Shown here: positions 9,401 to 19,613 of the stretch, piece after piece
How the letters are laid out: each line of letters opens with the position of its first letter
Position numbering within the stretch: position 1 is the stretch's first letter
Source of the DNA: Holosporales bacterium
GTDB taxonomy: Bacteria > Pseudomonadota > Alphaproteobacteria > UBA3830 > JAIRWN01
DNA: 49,447 nucleotides
Assembly: GCA_031268985.1 (NCBI GenBank)
Contig: JAIRWN010000014.1
Span: 1 to 49,447, forward strand
Direction: 5' to 3'
The notes under the pieces: generated by a model
What the model was told of the DNA's origin: nothing
Databases searched by the model: none
What the model saw: only the letters and a program-made list of their open reading frames with translations
Position numbers and translations under genes: made by a program

Positions 9401-9419
9401 AATATACCCCCCCCCCCCC
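9401..9419 (-). promoter_or_regulatory. Poly-G(13) tract abutting -10-like TATATT upstream of OMP copy 2
   Basis: + strand C13 at 9407-9419; minus strand TTAGTA-GAAC-G13-TATATT (17-bp spacer), then AGAGAGA and ATG at 9369. Confidence 0.7.
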
Positions 9420-9603
9420 GTTCTACTAAGCATATTGGCCAAGCTCGCGACCATTATTAATGGGCGCGTTGTTTTTATGCAACATTAAGACGTTAAATTT
9501 AATTGGGTTTTATTGAATCAAAACAATTTCTAAGCTCCAACAATTCGCGATTCAAAGGGAATTCTGATAAGCTCCGCTTACGTTTTTAATTCTTTGTCTT
9601 TGA

Positions 9604-9984
9604 ATGCCCTTGTTGCACACAGTTAAGTCCCACAGAATTTTTTCCCAAGCTCGATACAGCGGAATATTTTATTCAACCAAATTTTTCGTCTTACAAGCGC
9701 TTAAATTTGATAATCCTAAACTTGACGATCGGTCTGTATCTTATATTGGATTGACGGTATCCAAGAAAATAGGCAATGCAGTAAAACGCAATCGTGTTAA
9801 AAGACGTCTGCGTGTGGCCAGCAAGCAAATTCTGGCTTCAAACGGCGTCGAAATGGTTGCTTATATATTTATTGCAAAATCTGCTATTGTTTGCGCTCCT
9901 TGGAGCGATTTAATTGAACAAACTATCGACGCGGTCAGCTTTGTAAACAGAAAAATTATGAGACCTGCCCCCACAGCATCATAG
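9604..9984 (+). CDS. rnpA: Ribonuclease P protein component
   Basis: YIGLTVSKKIGNAVKRNRVKRRLR signature. Confidence 0.9.
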   Translation: MPLLHTVKSHRIFSQARYSGIFYSTKFFVLQALKFDNPKLDDRSVSYIGLTVSKKIGNAVKRNRVKRRLRVASKQILASNGVEMVAYIFIAKSAIVCAPWSDLIEQTIDAVSFVNRKIMRPAPTAS

Positions 9985-10211
9985 CGCAGATGTACACAGA
10001 ATTTTTCAGTATTGCTTTTCATTTATGAAAAGCGTCGCGAAAATCCCGAAATATTTGGCTTTCTGTAATTATATTGGAAAAATTTTTTCTAATATCGTTC
10101 GGTTAACACCGTCGAGGTTTTTGAAAATTGGCCTTTAATTAACGACGCATTTAGTTGTATTTTACTGCCCATGCATAGTTCCCTTTCAAGGATTAATGTC
10201 TGGCAGCTTTG

Positions 10212-11498
10212 ATGAATACCGCTAAAGTAAGATGGAAAAGCATATTTTTAAGTTCGTTGGGCAATATACTTGAATGGTTTGACTATGCCATTTTCGGGGC
10301 ATTTTCAGCCATCATGGCCAAAAACTTCTTTTCAAATGAGGTTGACGGGTATTTCGCCCAACTTTGCGTTTATGCGGTGTTTGCGGTTGGATTTATTGGG
10401 CGTCCAATCGGAGGCGTCATTTTTGGACATATTGGGGACTTGTATGGACGAAAAAAGGTTTTGTTCTCTTCAATATTGCTCATGGCGGTGTCTACCGCGA
10501 TTATCGGAATGCTGCCTACATATAGGGAAATCGGCGCATTCGCGCCTACAATGCTTGTTCTGATGAGGTTATGCCAAGGGATGGCAATTGGCGGGGAATA
10601 TACAGGAGGAATGGTCTATCTTGTCGAGCAAGCGACAACCGACCGCCGAGGGCTAACCGGAAGTTTTTCCGAGCTGGGGTGCCTGCTTGGAACTTTGGTT
10701 GGCGGCCAGCTTACACTGATTACTCTGAGTTGGGTTATGGACCAGCAGTCCTTAGAATCTTGGGGTTGGCGAATTCCATTTCTGACAGGTGTGCTCATAG
10801 CGCCATACGCTTTTTATGTCAGAAGAAACATAAAGGAATCGCCGGAAGCGTTTCCTAAAAAGCGTACGGATATTATTCCGATTGCCGAAGCGTTTAAATT
10901 TTACTGGCCACAGCTGCTCGCGGCTTTTTTCTCTACTGCGTTCTCCGGCGTATCTCTTTATACTATTCTGGTTTTTCTTCCCAATCACATATTTACGCAA
11001 AAAGAGATTGTTGGAGCTGATATGGCATTTGTGTGCAGCGCGATTACAAATATGTTCATGATTCTATCGGTGGCAGTTTTTGGTCACGTCAGCGATAAAA
11101 TCGGACGTAAACCAATTATGATTAGCGGTATTATTGGCGTAATGGCCACATGTTATCCAATGATCGCCTTATCAAAAAGCGGAGTTGGTTTTTGGTATTT
11201 AATGTTTCAGATAATGTTTGGTCTTTCTTTATCAGCGTTTTACGGGCCGAGATCTGCATTCATGTCAGAGGCTTTTCCTCGTCAAATCAGAGTAACCGCC
11301 GTGTCATTGGTCGTTGGATTGTGCCAAGCCACTTTTGGTGGACTTACGCCCTTTATTGCAACGTACATACTGTCCAAAACCGGCAACGTCTCCTATGTTG
11401 CGCTTTTATTATTGGCGGTCTGCTTCTTGGCAATCGTAGGCACTTGTAAGCTCAGCTCATCCAAGATGAAAGCGACTGCCTCAAAGACCGCAAACTAA
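10212..11498 (+). CDS. MFS transporter, metabolite:H+ symporter (MHS/ProP-like) family
   Basis: NILEWFDYAIFGAFSAIMAKNFF; GFIGRPIGGVIFGHIGDLYGRKKVL; GMAIGGEYTG. Confidence 0.9.
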   Translation: MNTAKVRWKSIFLSSLGNILEWFDYAIFGAFSAIMAKNFFSNEVDGYFAQLCVYAVFAVGFIGRPIGGVIFGHIGDLYGRKKVLFSSILLMAVSTAIIGMLPTYREIGAFAPTMLVLMRLCQGMAIGGEYTGGMVYLVEQATTDRRGLTGSFSELGCLLGTLVGGQLTLITLSWVMDQQSLESWGWRIPFLTGVLIAPYAFYVRRNIKESPEAFPKKRTDIIPIAEAFKFYWPQLLAAFFSTAFSGVSLYTILVFLPNHIFTQKEIVGADMAFVCSAITNMFMILSVAVFGHVSDKIGRKPIMISGIIGVMATCYPMIALSKSGVGFWYLMFQIMFGLSLSAFYGPRSAFMSEAFPRQIRVTAVSLVVGLCQATFGGLTPFIATYILSKTGNVSYVALLLLAVCFLAIVGTCKLSSSKMKATASKTAN

Positions 11499-11534
11499 AA
11501 CCAGAAGTTTTGTCAAAGACTGCGAAAGATTAGC

Positions 11535-13397
11535 CTATTCAACCGTAACAGATTTTGCCAGATTTCTGGGTTGATCGATGTCGACTCCGCGGTTAAGCGC
11601 GGTTAGGTAAGCCAGAAATTGTACAGGGATACTGTAAAGCATTGGCGCAGTGAACTGAGTTGTTTCCGGATACAAATATGTGGAGTACTTAAGTCCCATT
11701 TCTTTAAACAACGCTCGTCCTTTATTGCAAGTAAGTACGGATATCTGCGCCCCTCTGGTTTCCGCTTCGCAGATATTTGAAACCACTTTATGAAACAAAC
11801 CGTCTTTATCATAAGGACAAAGGACAATTATCGGCATACCTTTGTCTATAAGGGCAATAGGGCCATGCTTCATCTCTCCGGCAGCATAGCCTTCCGCGTG
11901 AATATAGGAGAGCTCTTTCATCTTTAAAGCGCCTTCCATAGCTATGGGGTAAAGCGCTCCTCGGCCAAAATAAATAATGTCTTTCGCCTTTGATAATTTT
12001 TTCGCAAGAGGAGCCAGCTTTTGCATTGTGTCCAAGGCTCTTGATATGAGTTCATTTATATCTAAAATCTCTTTTGCAAAATCTGCAGATAAATCAATGC
12101 AATTGCGCGTTTTAAGAGCCTCTATCAGCATATATGCCAAAACTGTCATTTGAGCAGTAAAAGCTTTGGTTGAAGCTACGCTTACCTCTGTTCCGGCAAA
12201 GGTTGGAAGCACCGCGTCAGCCTCTCTTGCCAAGGTGCTTGTCGGAACGTTTACAATAGCGGCGCACATGTGTCCAAGGCTTCTCATATATCTAAGCGCG
12301 GCCAACGTATCCGCAGTTTCGCCTGATTGGGATATAAAAATGCCTATGGACTTTTCGTAAATTGGAGGCGTTCTGTATCGGTATTCAGAGGCTACATCTA
12401 CTTCGACCGGTATCCTTGCATATTTTTCAAACCAGTATTTGGCAACCAGTCCTGCATAATAAGAAGTTCCGCAGGCCACAATGGTGATATGATTTATTTG
12501 GTTCCAGTTTAGCCCGCTGGGGTGAATATTTGTTTCAAGCACATTGTCTGTTTTATTGACCGCCCGTCCAATGTAATGTGTGAGCGTATTTTTAATTGTT
12601 GACGGTTGTTCGAATATCTCCTTCAACATAAAGTGCTCGTATCCCTTTTTATCGGGAGCGGCCTGATCTTTATCGATTGGCTGCCATTGTCTTTTTACTT
12701 CGTTATTTTCTTTATCAAAAATGTTTAAATTCCCATTCGAGTAAAGCTGTGCGATATCGCCGCTCTCAAGGTAGATGATTTGACTGGCGAAGCCGGACAA
12801 AGCAACTGCGTCGGATCCAAGAGAAAGCCTGCCGTCAACATCTGTTCCCACTGCAAGGGGGCTTCCTTGACGAGCGCATATAACCATTTCCGGATGTTTG
12901 TTAAAAACTACGCCAAAAGCATAGGCGCCTTGAATTAAAGAGATGGTTTGTTGCACAGCCTCAAGCGGAGATGCTCCTTTTGAAAAAAGGAAACTTATCA
13001 TTTGCGCAACAACTTCTGTGTCGGTATCGCTGTATAGAGATATGCCATAGGACGCTAACCTCTTTCTTAAATCAGCGTAGTTTTCAATAATTCCGTTGTG
13101 GACAAGCGCGATAAATTCGGTAGCGTGCGGATGGGCATTATCCTTGGTCGGTTTGCCATGAGTCGCCCATCTGGTATGCCCTATCCCTGTCTCAGATGAG
13201 CCGCTATACCCCGATTGAACTTCATGTTCTAAATCTGCGATCTTTCCGGCGGTTTTTATAACGCAAAGCTTACCAGAACCCTTTTCGACCAAAGCTATAC
13301 CGGCCGAATCATATCCTCTGTATTCAAGCCTTTTTAATCCGTTGATTATTTTGTTTGCAGCGTTTTTATGGCCAACGAAGCCTACTATTCCGCACAT
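11535..13397 (-). CDS. glmS: Glutamine--fructose-6-phosphate aminotransferase (isomerizing)
   Basis: MCGIVGFVGHKNA, GIGHTRWATHGKP, CGTSYYAG, FISQSGETADTLAALR, C-term AKSVTVE. Confidence 0.98.
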   Translation of the reverse strand: MCGIVGFVGHKNAANKIINGLKRLEYRGYDSAGIALVEKGSGKLCVIKTAGKIADLEHEVQSGYSGSSETGIGHTRWATHGKPTKDNAHPHATEFIALVHNGIIENYADLRKRLASYGISLYSDTDTEVVAQMISFLFSKGASPLEAVQQTISLIQGAYAFGVVFNKHPEMVICARQGSPLAVGTDVDGRLSLGSDAVALSGFASQIIYLESGDIAQLYSNGNLNIFDKENNEVKRQWQPIDKDQAAPDKKGYEHFMLKEIFEQPSTIKNTLTHYIGRAVNKTDNVLETNIHPSGLNWNQINHITIVACGTSYYAGLVAKYWFEKYARIPVEVDVASEYRYRTPPIYEKSIGIFISQSGETADTLAALRYMRSLGHMCAAIVNVPTSTLAREADAVLPTFAGTEVSVASTKAFTAQMTVLAYMLIEALKTRNCIDLSADFAKEILDINELISRALDTMQKLAPLAKKLSKAKDIIYFGRGALYPIAMEGALKMKELSYIHAEGYAAGEMKHGPIALIDKGMPIIVLCPYDKDGLFHKVVSNICEAETRGAQISVLTCNKGRALFKEMGLKYSTYLYPETTQFTAPMLYSIPVQFLAYLTALNRGVDIDQPRNLAKSVTVE

Positions 13398-13618
13398 GGC
13401 ATGTATTTACTCAGGCAACTTTCCCGGCTGAAGCGATGGTTATATACCCAAAAACCCATCTTAACTGTCTAAAGTCATTCATATTTAAAAAAGCTGCTCA
13501 TTCTAAGAATTATTTTTGCAATGCAACATGTTTTACGAGTCGAAGTTAGTATTTTATCTACGCTTAAAACAGATCAGGCTCCAAAAGATGTCATGAATTA
13601 TTGCCTCTGCTAACGCTC

Positions 13619-14974
13619 TCACGTTGCCCGTTTTTTCCGGAGCTTTTCCGCTTTTCCTTTAAGGATTATTTGCGGAGCGCGCCCCAAAGCCAATGCGTCG
13701 TCCGGAACATCCTCCGTCACCACACTTCCAGCGCCTAGTATTGCTCTTGCCCCAATATTTATTGGCGCTATGAGCGATGAATTGGCGCCTACGGAGGCTT
13801 TATTCCCAATATTTGTTTTGGATTTTTTAAATCCGTCATAATTACAAGTTATTGTCCCGGCACCAATATTTACGTCGGATCCTGTCGACGTGTCGCCTAT
13901 ATAACTTAGATGGCTGATTTTGGTTCCGGAACCTATATTAGATTTCTTGACCTCGACGAAATTTCCTATGCACGAATTCTCTTGTATCAAAGTTCCGGGC
14001 CTTATTCTTGCGAAAGGCCCTATTATAGCGCTTGACTTAATTTCAGCGCCCTCAATAGCGCAGAACGACCTGATCTCACTTCCGGACCTGATAGTTACTG
14101 CCCGACCAAACGTAACGAAAGGGTGTATCTTAACGCCAGGCTCGATTATTGTATCGTGAGAAAAATAAACGGTTTCCGGAGAAACCAGCTCTACACCATT
14201 TTCTATCACAGAGGCGCGCATTTTTTCCTGAAAAGATTTTTCAACGACCGCTAAATCTGTTCGATTATTAATTCCCTTAAGCTCCTGTGATTTGCCAACC
14301 ACATAACGACAAATCCATCCATCTTCACGGGCAAGGCTGATAATGTTCGTAATGTATATCTCTTTTGTGGTTGAGCTTGGCAGTAACTTGTTTAGCAGTT
14401 TCTCTGCTGCTTTACGCCGTATAAGCATTCCGACATTGCACAACGATAAAAAGGAATGACCGCGCCTAAGTTTATAAGAGGCGGTATCCTTCTCTTCGAC
14501 AATAGAAAATATATCACCGTCCTGATCGGATACTAGTCTTGCATAACCTGCCTCGTTTTCTGGGTTTATTGCTAAGATTACAACCCCCGTTCTGTTATCC
14601 GCCGCTTGCAGCATCGACTCTATCGTTTTCGGCTGAATTAATGGCGTGTCGCCGTATAGGATTATAATCCACTCGCTTTTCTCAGAACATTGCTTAAACC
14701 CACAAAGCGCTGCATCACCGGTACCCAAAGGCTTCGACTGAATAGCCGTCCTTATTTTAGCGGATTGATTAAATGAAGCAGGTATTTCATTGTATATGTC
14801 AGACAGCGTCGGAGAAACAACTAAAACTATGTCTTTTATTCCGGAATCTATGCAAGACTTTACCACGTGACAGAACAGCATTAGCCCGCCAACGTTATGG
14901 CAGACTTTAGGCGCTTCAGATTTAAATCTCGTCCCCTTACCCGCGGCTAGAATTATGCTTGATATGTTTTCCAT
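13619..14974 (-). CDS. glmU: Bifunctional UDP-GlcNAc pyrophosphorylase / glucosamine-1-phosphate acetyltransferase
   Basis: SSIILAAGKGTRFKSEAPKVCHNVGG; left-handed beta-helix IGNFVEVKKSNIGSGTKISHLSYIGD...NIGAGTITCNYDG. Confidence 0.97.
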   Translation of the reverse strand: MENISSIILAAGKGTRFKSEAPKVCHNVGGLMLFCHVVKSCIDSGIKDIVLVVSPTLSDIYNEIPASFNQSAKIRTAIQSKPLGTGDAALCGFKQCSEKSEWIIILYGDTPLIQPKTIESMLQAADNRTGVVILAINPENEAGYARLVSDQDGDIFSIVEEKDTASYKLRRGHSFLSLCNVGMLIRRKAAEKLLNKLLPSSTTKEIYITNIISLAREDGWICRYVVGKSQELKGINNRTDLAVVEKSFQEKMRASVIENGVELVSPETVYFSHDTIIEPGVKIHPFVTFGRAVTIRSGSEIRSFCAIEGAEIKSSAIIGPFARIRPGTLIQENSCIGNFVEVKKSNIGSGTKISHLSYIGDTSTGSDVNIGAGTITCNYDGFKKSKTNIGNKASVGANSSLIAPINIGARAILGAGSVVTEDVPDDALALGRAPQIILKGKAEKLRKKRAT

Positions 14975-15025
14975 TTGCAGATACTAAAATACGATGTGAA
15001 TTTAACATTTTTTTGCGTTTTTAAC

Positions 15026-16561
15026 ATGGGGATCAAATTAAACTTTTTTGATTGCTTAGTTCAAAGAAGATACAGATACTGCGCATTCATAGTGCTCCTC
15101 TCAGTCTTACTGAAAGTGCTGGTTCTTGCAATCGGCAAAGGCATTTATGATTACTATGACGTCTTGGGATACATAACCAACGGGGCTTGCTTCTTAAGAG
15201 ATGGGGCGTCTTGGCCGTCTGCGATAGGATATGTAGAGCTTGAGAAAGGAATAACTTCCAGCGATTATATAGGGGGCCTGTACCCTAACCATTTATTCTC
15301 CATCATAATTGGCCTGTTTTTTAAGCTGACGGGGAAAGTAAGCGTTTTACACTTGACCTACCTTTCGTCCTTTATAGCCGCTGTAGGAAACATTTTTCTG
15401 GGATTTGCAATTAAAAGATTTTTCCCGAGTCGCCATGCTGTTCTGGTTTTAGTTTTAATTCTGATTAATTCTCAGATATGGCACACTACCAGCAGGCCAA
15501 TAACAGACCCTTGGGCGTGGACTATAATCATGGTTATATTCTGGGGTATGGTCACAAACCGCTTTAATGGTTTCGGCGTTGGAGTTTTGATTGGAGTTGC
15601 GGGATTGTTTAGAGGTCAGATGCTTCAATTTGTGCCGATCCTGCCTTTGCTGAAGCAAAACAGAATTGGCGCAGGCGGATTCTTTAAAGAGTTTCTAAAA
15701 ATTCTGATTGGGACTTTGATTACAGTCTTTGTGTTCCAGATTTGTTTTAGCGCCTTCATAAAAACTCAAGATAACTCCGTACAATATTACGTCAACGATA
15801 TCATGAGGTCTTTTAAAAAGACCGAATTTATAAGCATGATTACCTGGTTCCTGCATTGGTCGTCTAAGTTTTTATACAGCCATTTTCCCTGTGCATTTTT
15901 GTTTACGATTATGTTTTTATTCTGCCAAACGAGGTGTGAACGGGATACTGTAATGAAAAAAATGGCAGTTTTTGCGATTATTGCAGTTCTTCCGCCGTTA
16001 ATTTGCTATTCGATAATTGCTGGAGTAGGTTGCGACGCTAGGTATTACATCTATGCCATTCCGATGTTTTACATCGTTGCGTATGAGTTCTGCACGAAGC
16101 CGACGAACAAAAAAACAAGAAACATATTAGTAAGTATTTTTGCCGGATATTCAATAGTTTCGGGCGCGCTGTTTATGCGTAAGGGGGCGCTCGACTTAAG
16201 TAGCTTTACTAAAGAAGCGATTTACAGGGAAAAACTGGACGTAACGGACTTATCAGAAACTGATAAATTCATCAGGAATAATTTTAGCAATAATTCAGTG
16301 TTAATGATCAATAACTGGTTCATTTCTGCTTATCATTCCGGCAGGAATCTTGTATGGATCCCTAGCGTCGAAGTATTCAAGCGAGGCATCAACAATTGCA
16401 TGGTTGACGGTATCGTCTTGATTATACAAGAAGAATGCAGAGAAAAAATCAAAAATTGGCTGGATCTTGACAGTATAACCGACGATAAGGGTAATACTTT
16501 TGTATGCGTGCTACGTGAAAATAAGCGTTGGATGATTTCTGCAGTATTTGTGAAAAAATGA
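15026..16561 (+). CDS. Polytopic membrane protein, GT-C/GT39-like glycosyltransferase
   Basis: Multiple hydrophobic segments; LYPNHLFSIIIGLFFKLTG; TSRPITDPWAWTIIM; overlaps a GT2-GtrA gene by ATGA. Confidence 0.6.
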   Translation: MGIKLNFFDCLVQRRYRYCAFIVLLSVLLKVLVLAIGKGIYDYYDVLGYITNGACFLRDGASWPSAIGYVELEKGITSSDYIGGLYPNHLFSIIIGLFFKLTGKVSVLHLTYLSSFIAAVGNIFLGFAIKRFFPSRHAVLVLVLILINSQIWHTTSRPITDPWAWTIIMVIFWGMVTNRFNGFGVGVLIGVAGLFRGQMLQFVPILPLLKQNRIGAGGFFKEFLKILIGTLITVFVFQICFSAFIKTQDNSVQYYVNDIMRSFKKTEFISMITWFLHWSSKFLYSHFPCAFLFTIMFLFCQTRCERDTVMKKMAVFAIIAVLPPLICYSIIAGVGCDARYYIYAIPMFYIVAYEFCTKPTNKKTRNILVSIFAGYSIVSGALFMRKGALDLSSFTKEAIYREKLDVTDLSETDKFIRNNFSNNSVLMINNWFISAYHSGRNLVWIPSVEVFKRGINNCMVDGIVLIIQEECREKIKNWLDLDSITDDKGNTFVCVLRENKRWMISAVFVKK

Positions 16562-17595
16562 AAGAAGATAAGCCTGTTGTATTAATCCCCGCATATAATC
16601 CTGATGAAGAATTGGTCAAGCTGGTTAACGACATTGTTCGCTCTGATTTATTTGTCATTGTTGTAAATGACGGCAGTATTGCAAAAAGCAATACTGCGCT
16701 TGAATCTCTTAGAAAAATCAAAAACTGTTCGGTTTTGGAACACGGTGTTAACCTTGGAAAGGGCAGAGCGATAAAAACTGGCATAAACCATGTGATGATA
16801 AATTTTTCGGACAGCGCAGGGATTGTCACGGCTGACGCTGATGGTCAGCATACTGTGAAGGATATAATGAAAGTTGTCAATAAATTGCAAAGCAAAAAAG
16901 CGATGATTCTCGGCTGTAGGCAATTTAAAGGAAGCATACCATTAAGAAGCAGGATCGGGAACATCATTACCAAATATGTATTCAAATTCATAATCGGCAA
17001 GAACATTTCTGATACTCAGACCGGTCTGCGGGGAATACCTTCGAGATATTTTCGAAAATTCATGACCTTGAAAGGTGAAAAATATGAATATGAAATTAAC
17101 GTTCTTGCCTATGTTGGAAAAGAAAACGGCCAGATAATTGAAGAGCCGATTGACACAATTTATATCGAAGGGAACAAAACCTCGCACTTTGATCCATTGC
17201 TGGATTCTATGCGTATATATTTTGTTTTGTTTAGGTTTTTGGTTTCTTCTTTGACTTCATCTGTCGTCGACTATGTTTTGTTTGCCATATTTTTCCTTTT
17301 GTCTGAGAGCTTAGTGTACAGCGCCGTTGTCGCCAGAGGAATATCAATGTCGGTAAATTATAATATAAATAAAAGCTGGGTTTTTTCGGCAATTAAGTCA
17401 AACAAGAAATCTTTTGCCAAATTCTTTGCTCTGGCATGCATGTCGCTTACCGGTTCATGCTTGCTGGTGTCTTATCTGACTAATCTTTGGAAAATCAACA
17501 CGTTTGTTGTAAAGATGGCGGTCGAATCTGCCCTGTTCTTATTAAATTTTTCCATACAGAGGCGGTTTGTTTTTCGTAATGACTACGAGGCATGA
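16558..17595 (+). CDS. GT2 (polyprenyl-phosphate glycosyltransferase-like) fused to C-terminal GtrA-like domain
   Basis: PVVLIPAYNPDEELVKLV...VVNDGS...GVNLGKGRAIKTGI...TADADGQH; C-term FRFLVSSLTSSVVDYVLFAIFF...VNYNINKSWVF. Confidence 0.85.
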   Translation: MKEDKPVVLIPAYNPDEELVKLVNDIVRSDLFVIVVNDGSIAKSNTALESLRKIKNCSVLEHGVNLGKGRAIKTGINHVMINFSDSAGIVTADADGQHTVKDIMKVVNKLQSKKAMILGCRQFKGSIPLRSRIGNIITKYVFKFIIGKNISDTQTGLRGIPSRYFRKFMTLKGEKYEYEINVLAYVGKENGQIIEEPIDTIYIEGNKTSHFDPLLDSMRIYFVLFRFLVSSLTSSVVDYVLFAIFFLLSESLVYSAVVARGISMSVNYNINKSWVFSAIKSNKKSFAKFFALACMSLTGSCLLVSYLTNLWKINTFVVKMAVESALFLLNFSIQRRFVFRNDYEA

Positions 17596-17663
17596 TCGGA
17601 GCAATGCTGTTTCATTGGTATTAATGACATGAGGAATGCTCCGCGACGTTTACAATGTAAGCG

Positions 17664-17690
17664 CCGCCATAAGCGATCGATGGCGTTTTT
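17664..17690 (+). terminator. Rho-independent terminator
   Basis: CGCCAT-AAGCGATCG-ATGGCG-TTTTT. Confidence 0.6.
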
Positions 17691-17845
17691 ATCTTTGCTG
17701 AATTTTTATGCGCCTTGAATATAGTTATTAGTAATTAAAGGTCAGCGTTTTGACGTTCCAAAACATCAAGCGTAATAGTGTAAACATTATGTACGAGCAT
17801 GATAGTATTATTGAATAGAGATTCTGACAGAGTGTAAAGAAAGTT

Positions 17846-18778
17846 ATGGGCGACTCTTCGAGCAATATTTGCGTTATTAAAGGCGGAACTTCCAGTGAAA
17901 GGGAAGTATCCCTCATTTCCGGCGCGTGCTATGCAAGCGCGCTCAGACGTTTGGGATATAAAGTAACGGAGATTGATCTGACTAAGGACGTATACTCCTT
18001 TATAGAACAGTTAAGGGCCTGCGCTCCCCAAGTTGTGGTTAATGCCCTTCATGGCACGAAGGGGGAAGATGGTTGCATGCAGGGTTTGATGAGCGTCTTG
18101 GGAATTGCGTATACGCACTCGGGAGTCCTGCCATCGTCAGTTGCAATGAACAAGCATGTAACTAAAAATATTTTGGAGTCTGCCGGTCTAGCTTGCGCTG
18201 ATGGGTTTATAATTGAGCCGAACGCGTTGTTAAAGCAAGATCCATTCATCCGGCCTTTTGTTGTCAAGCCAAATGAAGAAGGGTCTTCAATAGGGGTTAG
18301 CATAATACGCAAAGATACTGACGTAGAGGCTATCGTGAAAAGCTGGGCGTTTGGCGACATGCTAGTTGAGCGCTACATTCCGGGCAGAGAGTTAACGGTC
18401 GGTTTGATGGGAGATAAACCTTTGGCGGTGACCGAGATTGTCCCCGTCGGAACAGAATTTTATAACTATAAAGCGAAATATACTACTGATAACATGGCAA
18501 AACATTTGTTGCCTGCGCCTATACATGCTTCAGCTTATGATAATGCTATGGATATGGCGTCTCGAGCGGTTAAAGCCGTAGGTTGCAGAGGAATATCCAG
18601 GGTGGATTTCCGTTATAACGACACGAAGGGAGAGCCGGGAGATCTTTACATTTTGGAGGTCAATACTCAGCCCGGTGCTACGGAACTCTCGCTTGTGCCG
18701 GAACAGGCTAAGTATTTAGGAGTAAGTATAGACCGGCTGGTTGATTGGATGGTAAAACAGGCGTGTCCAAACAAGTAG
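17846..18778 (+). CDS. ddl: D-alanine--D-alanine ligase
   Basis: VIKGGTSSEREVSLISG; PFVVKPNEEGSSIGV; ISRVDFRYND...LEVNTQPGATELSLVPEQA. Confidence 0.96.
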   Translation: MGDSSSNICVIKGGTSSEREVSLISGACYASALRRLGYKVTEIDLTKDVYSFIEQLRACAPQVVVNALHGTKGEDGCMQGLMSVLGIAYTHSGVLPSSVAMNKHVTKNILESAGLACADGFIIEPNALLKQDPFIRPFVVKPNEEGSSIGVSIIRKDTDVEAIVKSWAFGDMLVERYIPGRELTVGLMGDKPLAVTEIVPVGTEFYNYKAKYTTDNMAKHLLPAPIHASAYDNAMDMASRAVKAVGCRGISRVDFRYNDTKGEPGDLYILEVNTQPGATELSLVPEQAKYLGVSIDRLVDWMVKQACPNK

Positions 18779-19611
18779 GGACAGGTAAGCGCAGGAAGTA
18801 TAAATACCTGTCGTTTAGATATATTTTTGCAGAGATTTCCGCAATCGCACTGCTGTTTTGTGCATTCTATCCAAATTGGGAAAGTCAGTTTAATAAAATA
18901 TCCCTTGCTCTTGGGTTATGTTTTAAGAATCTCGAAATTAATATTATTACACCGCCCAGCAAAGATATTGGCACGGAACCAAATGCGGTTTGCGATACGG
19001 TAAATACGCATAAAAACTCAATAACTGCAGCTCTTGGCCTTAGGAAAGGAATTTCGATTTTTTCTGTCGATTTAGAAAAAAAAAGGCATTTGCTGAGGAA
19101 AAATCTTGCTTGGATCAAGGCAACGACAATAAAAAGGTGTTTGCCAGATACCATAAAAATTGATGTTGTTGAACGTGTACCATTGGCAAGATGGCAGCAT
19201 AACTATAAATGCTATTTGATAGATGAGGACGGCGTTATACTCAGCGACAAAGACGAGGATTGCTCCGTCAGACCGGATTTGCCTTTAGTTGTAGGAGAGG
19301 GCGCGTCAACGGAGGCTAAGATTCTGTTTGCTGCACTGAACTGCTGTCCTGATTTGTCTAAAAGGATTTCCTCGTACGTAAGAGTAGGGCGCCGAAGATG
19401 GGATATTTATATTGATAAAATAAAGGTAATGATGCCGGAAGAAAAATTACAAATAGCTTTGGCTAAGCTCGATGATCTTCATAGAAATTTATCTATTCTG
19501 GATCACGAGATTTCTGTAATAGATATGCGAATAGCTGGCCGATATGTTGTTAGGGGCAAACAAGCAAAGGCTTTGCTTGAGAAAACAAGAGCTTTCGGCA
19601 AAGAGATTTAG
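18763..19611 (+). CDS. ftsQ: Cell division protein FtsQ (POTRA)
   Basis: Position ddl-ftsQ-ftsA; single TM; RKNLAWIKATTIKRCLPDTIKIDVVERVPLARWQ; probable GTG start at 18763. Confidence 0.85.
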   Translation: MSKQVGTGKRRKYKYLSFRYIFAEISAIALLFCAFYPNWESQFNKISLALGLCFKNLEINIITPPSKDIGTEPNAVCDTVNTHKNSITAALGLRKGISIFSVDLEKKRHLLRKNLAWIKATTIKRCLPDTIKIDVVERVPLARWQHNYKCYLIDEDGVILSDKDEDCSVRPDLPLVVGEGASTEAKILFAALNCCPDLSKRISSYVRVGRRRWDIYIDKIKVMMPEEKLQIALAKLDDLHRNLSILDHEISVIDMRIAGRYVVRGKQAKALLEKTRAFGKEI

Positions 19612-19613
19612 AT

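Noticed and set aside
9985-10211. Possible yidD-like small ORF after rnpA (MKSVAKIPKYLAFCNYIGKIFSNIVRL...)
   Set aside because: Only about 37 codons and lacks YidD cysteine/proline motifs
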